DNA from: Nymphaea colorata
Taxonomy: Eukaryota; Streptophyta; Magnoliopsida; Nymphaeales; Nymphaeaceae
Assembly (NCBI RefSeq): GCF_008831285.2
Contig: NC_045151.1
Span: forward strand, 12,390,571-12,450,570
Direction of reading: 5' to 3'
DNA length: 60,000 nucleotides
This document shows, in pieces, positions 48,983 to 60,000 of the stretch. The notes beneath the pieces were generated by a model that ran no database searches, was not told the origin of the DNA, and saw nothing but the letters and a program-made list of their open reading frames with translations. The stretch's first letter is position 1. Every line of letters begins with the position of its first letter. The position numbers and the translations under genes were made by a program.

Positions 48983-49368
48983 AGGTTCGTGCTGTTTGGC
49001 TTCTTCGTTCGTGTGTGATTTAGGGTTTTTTTTTTTGGAACCCTAAGTCTGACCTTGCTGGAGTTCTATCTCCGACGTCGCCCTAAGTCCCGCCTCCGAC
49101 GCAGCACGCCGTCCCACCGCCGACCGCCGTTGCCTGGAGTGCGCCGCCACCGTCCGTCGGTTTGACACCGCCTGACGTCGCCTGGGTCCGCCGACGCCGC
49201 TCGTTGTTCGACGCCTCCCACCGTCGCCTGGCCTGTTCCCCGCCCTGTGCCTGCTTGCCGGAAATCCCGCTGCCCGTCCTCCATTGTAGGCAAAGTGCCA
49301 CAGTGCCCGGGTCCTCCTCCTGCGTTTTTCTGGTATTCTCTGACTGTTGGATTTTTTTTGTGGTCGTT

Positions 49369-52300
49369 ATGGCTGAAGAGATGACCTCCAAGACCGATGT
49401 TACCTTTGACATGGGCAACAATACCAAGAGCGAAAATTTGCCTGTTCAAGTCACCTCTATTCGGCTGAATAAAGACAATTATCTCTCTTGGTCTGCTGCG
49501 CTTGAAATTGGGATCACTAGTCGCGGTCGTCTGCCCTATATCACTGGGGAGCAACCTGCGCCTAGTAAAACTGATCCTGGATAGGCGACTTGGGCGTTGG
49601 AAGATAGTCAAGTTAAGGTTTGGATTATTAGTTCTGTTTCTGCTTATATTCAGCCCCTTATTGTGCGAAAGTTGACCTCATATGACATGTGGACTGTGCT
49701 TGCGAGGATGTATGGCCGTAAAAAGAGAGTCCTGCGTACATACCAGATTAAACGCAACATCTATTCTCTTAAACAGGGTGACTTGTCTGTGGCATCCTTC
49801 TATGCAGCCCTGAAGACTAAATGGGAGGAACCGGATTATCATGTAAATGATGACTGGAATTGTGGTTCTGATCATGAATTGTACTAGCAGAAAGAATGGA
49901 TGGACCGCACTTTTATTTTTCTGGGAGGTCTGCGTGATGAGTTTGAATCCATTAGGAGTCAAATTCTCAACTGTGACGAGGCCCTTGGAATTGAGGAGGT
50001 GTATGCCCGGGTGGAATCTGAGGAACAACGCCGTCAAGTGATGCATATTGACTCTAGTCATGGTAGTTCACCCTCTGCTTTTGTTAGTCGTGCTCTAGGG
50101 ACTGGGCAGCGTCCTATTCGGCGTTGCAGTCACTGTAACAAGTTGGGACACTCAGTTGATTTTTGTTGGGATCTTCATCCTGAGAAGAGGCTCACCCATG
50201 GTCGTCCTCCCTCTGGTAGGCGGGGTCCTCCTGTGCCTGATACTAGCTCTCCCAGTGTTGAAAAACTAAAGCTTTCCTCTGACCAAATCAAGGAATTACA
50301 AGCTTACATCAGCCGGTTATCTACTACTAAGGAGGAAGCCTCCACGTCTGAGGGAGCTCAGTTAGCCCAAGCTCTTGTTGCCACAGGTGATCAAGGTAAT
50401 CCCTTACTTGGTGATTGGGTAGTTGACAGTGGAGCTACTCATCATATGACAGGGAACCCTAAGATGTTTCAAGAGTACAAATTGTCTTCAGGGCAGCAAC
50501 GCGTATCTATGGCTAATGGGTCCTCGATCTCTGTGGGTGGAAAAGGGAGTTTGTTCTTATTAAATAAATATCTTCTGCATAATGCTCTTTATATTCCCAA
50601 TATTCCTATGAATTTGTTATCTGTCAGTAGTATCACCAAAGAACTCAATTGTAATCTAATTTTCTCTGCTGATCATTGTACCCTGCAGGACTTGGTGACG
50701 GGAAAGAAGATTGGGATTGGTTCGGTTATTGATGGCCTCTACAGACTGCCCGTATAGGTTGCCTCTACTCTCATCTCAGCCACTAGCAGACAGTTGACGG
50801 GCGTGGAGGACAGGTCTAACATTATGAGATGGCACGAGCGCCTTGGACATCTCCCATTCCAGTTGATTAAGAAGTTGTTTCCTATGTTGTTTACTTCTGT
50901 TTCCATGGACTCCTTCACATGTGACGTGTGTCAGTTTGCTAAGCATGTTAGAGCTTCGTACCCTATTTCTATCAATAAAACCACTCGTCCTTTTGCTTTG
51001 GTTCACTATGATGTTTGGGGTCCTTCGGGAGTACCCACTTGTCGTGGTTTCCATTACTTTATGACTCTGATTGATGACTACTCCCATTGTACGTTCGTGT
51101 ACTTATTGAAAGAACGCAGTGAGGTTCCTGTCGTTGTCAAAAATTTTGTTGCCTTTGTCGAAAATCAATTTCAGACCTCTGTTCAGATTTTCCGTACTGA
51201 TAATGTCAGGGAGTATGTCTCCCAATCCCTGGATGACTTCCTGCGGGGCAAGGGTATTGTTCATGAGACGTCCTGTAGTTATACTCCTCCTCAAAATGGC
51301 GTGGCCGAACGTAAAAATCGCCATTTATTAGATGTCACCCGAGCTATTATGTTCCACAGACACGTTCCTAAGCGCTACTGGGGCGATGCTCTCCTCACTA
51401 GTGCCCACCTCATCAACCGTATGCCCACTTGTGTGTTGAATAGCCGTACTCCTTACTTTGTGCTCAGTCCCACTCATAACCCCTGGCCTCTTACTCCTCG
51501 GGTGTTCGGATGTGTTTGCTTTGTTTATAACCATAGTCCCACCATCAAGAAACTTGACCCTCGGTCTGTCAAAGCTGTCTTCTTGGGGTATTCCTCCACT
51601 CAGAAGGGATATAAATTTATTGATCCTACTACCTCCAAAATCTATGTCTCCCGAGATGTTACCGTTCATGAACATGAGGCATATTTTCCTGTGAATTCTC
51701 TTCAGGGGGAGTGTATAGGGGACAGTGTGGAAGAGTATTCTCCAAATCAGCTTATTCAGTTTACTGACTTCTTGGACTACAAACTTAGTCATAGTGTGGA
51801 AGATACAGTTAGAGATGATAAAGACAGTCATGTGGAAGGGGGCCCTGTGGATGATCAGCCCACATCCCGTGATCATTTGTTTGGGCAGGTTTACACTAGA
51901 AAGGAGAAAGATGTGGTTGAGACTGTTGATGTAACCAATCCCAATCCTATGAGTTCCCTGAATGAACCAAGTCCAATGAATGAAGAGCTTCCCATAGCCC
52001 TGCGCAAGGGGACCAGGTCATGTACTTCTCACCCTATTCAGAGATTTGTCTCATATTCAAAACTCAGTAAAGAATACAAATGCTTTATTACCACTCTGTC
52101 TATGTCTGTGATTCTCAGGTGTGTGGAAGATGCTAGAGAGGATCCTAAATGGCTACAGGCTATGACAGAGGAGATGGGTGCCTTGGCAAAGAACAACACT
52201 TGGGAAGTGGTCGATATTCCCAAGGGAACTCACTTAGTTGGTTCCAAGTGGGTGTTTAGTGTGAAGTATAAACCTGATGGCACTGTGGAACAGTATAAAG

Positions 52301-53658
52301 CTCGTCTGTTTGCAAAGGGGTTCAGCCAAAAATACGGAATTGACTATCTTGAAACCTTTGCTCCTGTTGCAAAACTGAAGACTGTGAAGGTCATTTTGGC
52401 ACTTGCAGTGCAAAAGAAGTGGGGCATGGACCAGCTTGATGTCAAGAACGCCTTCTTGAACGGCCATCTAGAGGAGGAGGTCTATATGAGCATGCCTCCC
52501 AGATATGCTCAAAGTGGAAAATGCTGTCATCTCAAGAAGGCCCTGTACGGCCTGAAGCAGTCCCCTAGAGCATGGTTTAAAAGACTGAGGGTGGTAATGA
52601 AGACAAATGGGTACAAACAAAGAAATGGTGATCATACCCTGTTCATTGAGCAGAGAAGTGGCCTGGTGAGCATTCTTCTTGTGTATGTTGATGATATGAT
52701 TGTCACAGGTGATGATGAAGAAGAGAAAAGGAAGATGAAGGAGAGGTTAGCTGTTGAATTTGACCTTAAAGATCTGGGAAAATTAAGGTACTTTCTGGGA
52801 ATAGAGATTGCTCGATCAAAGACAGGGCTTCTTATGAGCCAAAGTAAGTACACTCTGGACCTCCTGAAAGAGACAGGTAAACTGGGATGCAGGCCCTTTC
52901 TAACTCCAATGGAGTCAGGTACAAAGATAAGTATCAAAACTGGTAACATCCTGGATGAGGAAGGAAAATGACGGTATCAAAGGCTGGTTGGTAAGCTTAT
53001 TTATCTTACTCTTACTTGCCCTGATATTACTTATGCTGTAAATGTGTTGAGTCAGTTTATGCATGCTCCTACTAATTGTCACTGGAAGAGTGCAGAAAGA
53101 GTGTTGGGGTACCTGAAGAATAACCCAGGTAAAGGGTTACTGTATACACGGCAGGACAAACTTAATATTGAAGGATACTCTGACGCCGATTGGGATGGTT
53201 GCACGGATACCAGAAGGTCTACCACAGGGTACTGCATCTTTCTAGGGGGAAACCTGGTGGTATGGAGGAGTAAAAGGCAGGAGGTCTGTTCTAGATCCAG
53301 TGCTGAGGCTGAATACAGGGTTGTTGCTATGGGGGTTACAGAGATGTTATAGCTAAAGATTCTTCTAGCAGATATTGGAATTGAAATTGAAGAGAAGATG
53401 AAAATGTATTGTGACAATAAGTCTGCGATTAACCTGGCAAATAATCCCGTCTTGCATGACAAAACCAAACATGTGGAGATAGATCGCCACTTCATACGGG
53501 AGCGCATAGATTCAAAGGAGTTGATTCTTCCTTATATGAAGTCTGAAGATCAAATTGCAGATGTTCTAACTAAAGCCTTATGTACATCTCAACTTGAAAA
53601 GAATGTTAGCAAGCTTGGCATGTTTGACATGTATGCCAAGCTTGAGGGGGAGTGTTAG
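49369..53658 (+). pseudogene. Copia D gag-pol with five in-frame stops
   Basis: ATG 49369 to TAG 53658 is 1,430 codons in one frame with no frameshift but stops at 49582, 49885, 50755, 52969 and 53350. Domains as in copia B: gag (NYLSWSAALEIGITSRGRLP, CSHCNKLGHSVDFC), protease (WVVDSGATHHMTG), integrase (CDVCQFAKH, FRTDNVREY, NGVAERKN), RT (DVKNAFLNGHLEEEVYMSM, YVDDMIVTG) and RNase H (YSDADWDG, SSAEAEYRVVA, MYCDNKSAINLANNP). Compared with B, three stops replace TGG by TAG, one lies where B has CAA (TAG), and one (TGA) where B has GGG. The integrase-RT linker codon that is TAA in B is TCA here. Long conserved blocks show it was intact until recently. Confidence 0.94.
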
Positions 53659-53939
53659 AATACCGTGTAATAGGGAACCGGGTCTGGATATGGACCCGGT
53701 ACCCATGGGCGCGAGAACCGAGGACAGGCTCGGTCCCCTAGACGGGTCTCTCTTCCTCCCTCTTTTATTCTAATCACTTATTGTAATTGTTGATTAAGTG
53801 AATTAAGATTTCTTTCTCCTAGGGTTGCGGTTTTGCCCCTAGGTTAGAGCTTCCCCGTGGTTTTTCACCTCGTTCTGAGGTTTTCCACGTAAATCCTGTG
53901 TTTGTTTTCCTTTCTCTTCTTCCGCTTTGTGTTTCTACA
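53653..53939 (+). repeat. Copia D 3' LTR
   Basis: Partner of 48683-48969. The second U3 inverted repeat has decayed (AGAACCGAG against CTCGGTCCC). The gag-pol TAG stop (53656-53658) lies inside its first six bases, as in copia B. Confidence 0.94.
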
Positions 53940-56331
53940 GGCAGCATTCCAGGCAAATCCCTGCCTGGGGCAAATGTATGAATGTGTATTCCTAGGGTCG
54001 TGGGATCCTAGGATTGTGATGCAATTGATTGACTGTTTAGTGAATGAATGTATGTATGCATGTAGATGTTTTGATATATGATATGAATTGTTTTGGAAAG
54101 ACTATGAGAAGTTTGTTTTGAAAATGTTACGCATTTGCATGTGCATGCTAGAATTGATAACTGTTTAGGACAGATGAGGCGGGGTATCGAGTCGAGTGTC
54201 TCCTCGACCCCAATTGTGCATTAGAAAGCATCCTAGAATGATAATTGCATAGGACAGCTACGAGCCAATCACAGATCGAGACTACTCTCTGTGGTTTGGC
54301 TAAGTTTTTGAAGATGTGATTGATATGATGAATGATGTGAATGTTTTGTTCTGTTGCATACACATTGTTGCGGGCAATGATGCAAATAATGGAATTGGAG
54401 GGTAGTCGTACCCGTATTGTATGATGGCTAGCTATGATTGTTATTGTTATGTGTAAACCTCGTGTGGAGGCAATTGGAGGTGTAGGTGCACTCGTGAAGT
54501 GCATCAACCTCATGAGAATGAATGAATAAGAGATAAGAGGTCAGTGGGATGTGGCTATGTGTTTGGGAGACGTCCCGCTTTTGCCACTGGTCTCGCCTGT
54601 TCGGAGCGTAGGCGGTGCAAGGCCCCAGGGTTCTGTTGTGTGTTGTGCTTGGAGCGTTGGGCTCCCGCCTTCCCAACCTGGGTGTCCTCGGGAAGGCTGA
54701 GTATCTCTCCTTGGACTTCACACATCCATGGACGAGTGCTCTACTGCTGCAGCGGGTGAAATGGATCCATATTGTTCTGGGCCACCACGGGGGTTGTCTC
54801 TCGGCTGTAGGCCGCCCGCGGTGTGCACGTGCCTGTGTTGCACCCACAGGAACTGTTAATATACTGAAGTTAATGAAAATGTATTGTATATGATTGATTG
54901 TACGTGATTGAGATGCATGTGATCGTTGTGGTTATAAATGCAAGTGAAATGTTTAAGCATGCCTTGCATGTGATTTGAAAGTTAGTTACTGTGGCCATTG
55001 AGTGGCTTTTACGTGTCATGCCCTGATACGACATGATGATGGATGATCTTGATGTTTGTTCTTTTTTTTGAGCCCTACCTAAGAGGGTTTGGTATTGTCC
55101 TGGCTTGTTGCCATACTGCGAAAGCTAAGCCTTCAGTTGTTTTCTTTTTCAGGTTTGGTGGACCAGGGGCAGCAGGTTGAGCAGATGGCTTCACTCACGT
55201 CTTACTAGGAAGGTTTTAGGATGTGTCTTTTGTAGTGCCGGCTCGTCTTATTTTGGTTTTATTGATGTCTTATTTTTGTTAGGCATCAATTATACAGTTT
55301 GGGGCATTTTTGTCATACATAGATGTGATTTTGTATGAATTGAAATGATTACATAAATGAAAGTTCGCCCCATTATTTTGAATGGCATGGCTCCTTCACT
55401 TTTGAATTGTTGAGTAGTCGCACATCGATGCTTTATGTTTAGAAAAAAAAAATGTTTTGAGTGTCAAAAGGTCGGGGTGTGACAGTATCTCTCCTTGGAA
55501 TTCACACACCCATGGATGAGTGCTCTACCGCTGCAGCGGGTGAATGGATCCATACTGTTCTGGGCCACCACGTGGGTTGTCTCTCGATTGAAGGCCGCCT
55601 GCGGTGTGCACGTGCCTGTGTTTGCACCCACAGGAACTGTCAATTCACTGAAGTTAATGAAAATGAAAAGTATATGAATGAAATGTATGTGAATGATGTG
55701 CATGTGAATGAAGTGAATGAGAATGGTATGTTTATGCATGTCTTGCATATGAATTAAGATTGTGTTATCGTGGCCATTGAATGGCCTTTACATGTCGTGG
55801 TATATGTGATGAGCCTTCTTGGTAAATGATCCGACTACTACGCCCTAACACGACATGATGATAGATTGTTTTTATGATTGTTCTCATATTTGAACCCTGC
55901 CTAAGAGGGTTTGGAATTTTCCTGGCTTGTTGCCATGCAGTTGTTTCCTTTTTCAGGTTTTGGCGGACCCGGGGCAGCAGGTTGATCAGATGGCTTCACT
56001 CACATCCTACTGGGAAGGTTTTGGGTCTTTGATAGTGTCGGGGCGTCATGGTTTGGTATCTTTGAGGTCTTATTTGTGTTATGCATCAAAGTTGTGGATT
56101 GGGGCATTTTTGTCATACACATAGATGTGATTTCGTATGAATTGAAACTGTTATATAAATGAAAATTGCCCCATTGTTTCGAATGACATAGCTCCTTCCT
56201 TTTTGAATTGTTGTGTAGTCGCACCTCAATGCTTTATGTTTAGAAAAAAAAAAATTTGTTCGAGGGTCAAAAGGTTGAGGTGTGACAAGTATTGTGAGCA
56301 GTGAGAGAGATTTATGGTTTGTTCACATGGT

Positions 56332-57440
56332 ATCACAGCTAGGCTTTGTGTGAGAGCTGGGTTTTGAAGCTTCCAGCTGATAACCAAGTTGGAGGTCAGT
56401 CCTGCTGGAGTTTTTCTCGGAACTGGGTGCTGTTCATCACTTGATCAAGCCAACTGACGTCTTTTTTGGCTGATTATCTTCCATTCTAGCAGTCGTATGT
56501 ATGGGATCTCTCAAATTTCAATAATATTCAACGTTGCTGCTGTTCCTATGGAAGAGTTTCTCCTTGCATACTGCTGAATGTCAGGCTACCTGCTTCTCTT
56601 AAAGAAATATATTCTTGTTGACTGCCGTAAGCCTCACCTTTGCTGGTCTCTAGAGTATTTCTTTTTCTTGTAAGAATGGAAGAAAAGGAGTACCTCTCTC
56701 TTCAACCTTTCCTCAAGCTTACTCCTACAAATTACGTCACATGGGCATCAACTATGAAGCATCATATAGGAAGAAAAAGTTTATGGGGCTACATAGATAG
56801 ATCTGAAATAGAACCCATGTTTAGTCTTACTAAAATTATTGATGGAAAGACAACGGCATTGGAAGGAGCAGAAAAAGATAAGGCTGTTAAAAATTTTGAT
56901 AAAAAGTGGAAGCAATGGAGGACAAATCACCATAAAGTAATGTCTTGATTGCTTAAAAGTGTTGATATTTCTGTTAGTACTCAATTAGCTAAATTTGACT
57001 TGGCTAATCAAGCATGGGATTTTTTAAAAAGACACATGCCATGAAGGATGTGGCTCATAAATGGAACATTCAAGTCAAAATTTCGAAATTTCAGCAAGGT
57101 GACAAATCAGTAAAAGAATATTATGCTGAGTTTTCTCAATTATGGGATCAACTCTCTATTTTTGAGCCAAAGTTCAGAGATTCTCATGACAAATCCAAGA
57201 AGACAAATTTTATGTTTTTCTTATGGGGATAAGAACTGACTTTGACATTGTTAGAACTTCTCTCCTGCATAGATCGACTGTACCCACTATAAATGAGGCT
57301 CTAACTGAATTGATTATGGAAGAAAAGTAGAAAAGAGACTCATGCACGTCAAAGAGACGAATGATAGTGTTTTGGCAGTTTCCAAGCCAGGAAACCATGT
57401 GAAGACATATAAACCTCCTCATTATCATAATTAGTCTTTC
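56332..57440 (+). pseudogene. Copia E gag, broken
   Basis: Primer site TGGTATCACAGC at 56332; ATG at 56676. It encodes EYLSLQPFLKLTPTNYVTW, then HHIGRKSLWGYIDRSE; a stop (TGA, 56947) where a tryptophan is likely; then, in another frame, HKWNIQVKISKFQQGDKSVK and EYYAEFSQLWDQL. This is the UBN2-type gag of copia elements. Downstream protease and pol are not recognisable. Confidence 0.72.
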
Positions 57441-60000
57441 GAATTTATGAAGCTATGTTTGCTTTCATTTATTTTTTGTAAAAGAGATGTAAATTCTGAC
57501 TTTACTAATGTGTCAAGGTGAGATTTGGTTTGTTTAGCTGTAACAGCTTCAGGTGTTTCTCTTGCTATACCCAAAATAAATAGTCTAGAAAATTGGGTTG
57601 TTGCACTTTGAAGTGCTTGAAGCTAATTATGCATTGCAAATCAAAAAGGAGGAAGAATGAATTTTATGTCAAGGAGAGTGCAAAACTTCGGTTCACAGAC
57701 CAAAATGATAATATGTCTCCATATACATCTACCTCTTTAGCTAGCCTCTCGCCCATCTTGTCAACACCATCAAATGTCAATCTTGAATGATTCGATTTAC
57801 TACCTACCATAACATCCAAAGAATCAAATCAATATAATAGGTTGGAGCATTAGCATGCATGGAGTAATTAGAAAAATAAAGATACAATTGAGTGAATCAT
57901 CTACCACACACACATGTCCTTATATCTTCCCACAACCTCCTTTTAGACAAGTAGAGATGCATATAACAAAGAAGATAACTAAATTTAAAAAACAACAAAG
58001 CCTGGTTTAGCAAATCTACAAGCTTTTTTCACAGAAAGTAAAAAGCAAAAATATAACAGTAAAATAGATGAAATTAGTCATACAGCAATAGAAGTCAAAA
58101 ACCAAAATCATAAATTCTAGGAGAAGCAGCTCTATGGACCCCATGGCTTCTCGCTCTTGACCTCACCTATGCAGCCTTCATGATCGTTCAACTACTGGGG
58201 AACAATAAGCACAGTAACCAACAAGTTGGTTACTTAACCCACTACAGACAGGCTTGCATATGAAGTTTAAACCTCTTCTCATAAAAGTTGTGCCCAACCT
58301 AACGTGACCATGAAAGGCGCAAACTCAGGTAATGGTTGCACATTCAAAGGTGGTAAGTTTGAGGATTTAAAATTCTGCATTGGGAAAAACCAATAGAAAC
58401 ATAAATTTTTAAGGATTTCTTTTGCAAAAGACCCTAAGGCTCTTTAGTTCTTCCAACTGCAAGGCCATAGTCTATGTCACATGAGTGCAGATGCAGTTGT
58501 GAAGTGGATGCAGTGTGATTTCAAAAAATCTTGTGTGCAAAAATTTGTCCGAGTGTGTGTAAAGACATATTTAGCTGCATTGAATGCAAATGAAGTTGAC
58601 AAAGAATAATCATTAAGACACAGTTAAGACAACTATATATAAAAAAAAGGTTGCTAGTTCGCTGTTAGTAATTGCTAATCACTAAGGTAGTGCATTCAAT
58701 TGAACTGAGATCCTCATTCCTCACATTTCGGAGCTACAACAAGTTTCCAAACAATAGTGAAATATCAAAAATCATATAATGATAAAACTACGGAAGTTTC
58801 AATCCACTAGACAAATACTATAACTTTAAACTGATCAACCAAGATCGTTCTAAAAAAGTACCTTCTGAACAAGAGTAGAATTAGTCAGATTTGAATTGGT
58901 CCAATTTGAGGAAAAAAAAAAACATGGGTGCATTGCTGCCCAAGCACATTCAACTGTCTCCAAGCCATATTGGAGCCACACATGTACTAGGCAGTGTTTG
59001 ACACAGGTGCATTACCCAAATAAAAGTGTCCATGGGTCAGCACCATTTTCTCGGTTTGAAAATAAAATGCCAAAGTTTGTTGTGTTGAAGGAGGTTGACA
59101 TAGAAAACAAGGCAGCGAATGGTGTGTCCCCTTCTCTTGTTGGAGTGCCTGTGAGAATGATCAGGGATGAATATCATGTTTTTCAATCAATGGCTCATCC
59201 TATCTTTCTGCAACCAGTGTCAGATCTGGCAATGAGAGTAGTTCTTTTTATCATTCTGATACCTACAGACTGAATTCATGTAAGAAGGAAATTCACAGTT
59301 ATTTTTATTTTAGAGACGCTGTTAAATCAAGAATTAGTAAACCCAGAGCACTTTTGGATCTACTGCAGATTCTATTTTAGTTTTCTTAACGTGACAATAA
59401 TTTCTGATTGGAACAGCGGACAATTAAAAAATTTTAGTTGAGTTCACTTGGCTGTATTTGACATTGAAATTCTCAGCAAAGAATCCTGAGGTTTCTGGTC
59501 TGTTCTTGGTGGATGATTTGGCATTATTTGAAGTAGATCATCCAACAAGTCAGAAGCATGATTCACTACAAGGCCAAAAGCATTGATTGGATGACCAAAA
59601 GGGTTCCTGACTGGTGGCTAAGCATTTTTCTTTGATAAAATCATAAAAGCCTATGAGGAAATCTTTTCAGCAATGCAAGATCAATAATGAAGCAGAATGT
59701 GAAGCATAGATCTATTCCTATGAGCTATCACCCTCTGCCTAGGTGTTACAGCTACACTCAATACTAGGCTCTGAACCAAGCGTTTTACTTAGCTTAACTG
59801 ATGGCTTATTCCTAAGATAAGCTTTTATTTTTTGTTCTCTCATGCTAAAAGATATAATTTGACTTGTTTCAATGGCATAGATAGATTCAAGACAGGATTC
59901 GTGTTTACTTGTTAAATAACCTATAGATCACATCCAATGCATTATTTTGGTCATTGATCAGCTTTACTGAGTAGTTTTATTATAGAATCATTATTCAGTA
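57441..60000. other. No recognised gene; one unidentified ORF-like stretch
   Basis: AT-rich sequence. The only coding-like part is plus-strand 59067-59273 (KMPKFVVLKEVDIENKAANG, then PSLVGVPVRMIRDEYHVF), about 65 codons with balanced composition but no family I know. The missing 5' exons of the host esterase were looked for here on minus and not found. Confidence 0.4.

Larger units (their letters stand above)
48683..53939 (+). mobile_element. Ty1/copia element D, full length, nested in R3
   Basis: 5,257 bp, LTRs of 287 bp (48683-48969, 53653-53939), perfect target-site duplication GGCAG (48678-48682, 53940-53944). Same family as copia B (shared primer site, gag start MAE, LTR layout) but clearly diverged. 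The two LTRs differ at about 12 positions by eye, so it is older than B. Confidence 0.96.
47273..55484. mobile_element. Solo LTR R3 nested in R2
   Basis: It starts TGTAATACTCG and ends GGGGTGTGACA. The flanks are GTATT (47268) and GTATC (55485), a target-site duplication with one change; R1 reads continuously across the equivalent point (gagtatctc). It is itself split by copia D. Own length without D is about 2.95 kb. Confidence 0.82.
44669..56287. mobile_element. Solo LTR R2 with nested insertions
   Basis: It starts TGTAACGCTCG and ends GAGGTGTGACA, with the perfect target-site duplication AGTAT (44664-44668 and 56288-56292). Its own sequence is 44669-47272 plus 55485-56287; R3 sits between. 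It carries an internal duplication of about 450 bp (about 46166-46605 and 46634-47063). It keeps the hairpin at 46060-46083. Confidence 0.82.
44549..57440 (+). mobile_element. Copia E, host of the nested solo LTRs
   Basis: The right side shows an LTR end (...TTTGTTCACA, 56331) followed by a primer site TGGTATCACAGC and then gag. The left side of R2 shows CT/AT-rich LTR-like sequence that may begin TGTTAGAAATCTG at 44549. Removing R2 with one AGTAT copy joins the two halves into an LTR of roughly 160 bp. The left limit is uncertain. Pol beyond gag is not recognisable, and the element fades after 57440. Confidence 0.6.

Overview
The window looks like nuclear DNA from a large, repeat-rich flowering-plant genome. 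The evidence is plant Ty1/copia and Ty3/gypsy elements primed by initiator tRNA-Met (the TGGTATCAGAGC site), an integrated plant pararetrovirus, and one spliced host gene whose protein resembles plant DUF676 serine esterases. The species cannot be told from this sequence. Almost all of the 60 kb is transposable-element sequence.

The host gene is the backbone. Seven coding exons on the minus strand (7804-7875, 13962-14059, 31679-31799, 31897-31949, 32070-32125, 32208-32371, 43887-44156) join with consistent phases and GT-AG borders into 277 codons plus a stop. They cover the C-terminal part of the esterase, including the AHSLGG nucleophile elbow. The 5' exons were not found. The introns of 6.1, 17.6 and 11.5 kb are filled with mobile elements.

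Layout. 1-4720: decayed Ty3/gypsy element on minus, Tat type with two RNase H domains. 5008-5696: 3' end of a copia element. 8575-13790: copia A on minus, both LTRs, decayed coding region. 14217-30340: old copia C on minus, split twice. A very young copia B (14476-19669, identical LTRs, TSD GATGT) sits near its 3' end. An 8.2 kb rearranged endogenous pararetrovirus (about 20139-28381) sits in its RT/RNase H region. 31481-31628: an (AT)74 microsatellite. 32957-33370 and 39590-40620: copia remnants. 34956-37981: solo LTR R1. 44549-57440: four-level nest in which copia E holds solo LTR R2 (44669-56287, TSD AGTAT), which holds solo LTR R3 (47273-55484), which holds copia D (48683-53939, TSD GGCAG). 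57440-60000: no recognised gene.

The pararetrovirus is the most unusual object. It is a four-segment mosaic with two inverted copies (about 1.9 kb each) of RNase H, a downstream ORF, the promoter, the primer site and ORF1, around a 1.4 kb spacer. It carries movement/coat protein, RT and RNase H regions, but no protease region or RT start was found. It has breaks in several ORFs and is fixed in a host intron. Such a structure could produce a hairpin transcript, which is inference.
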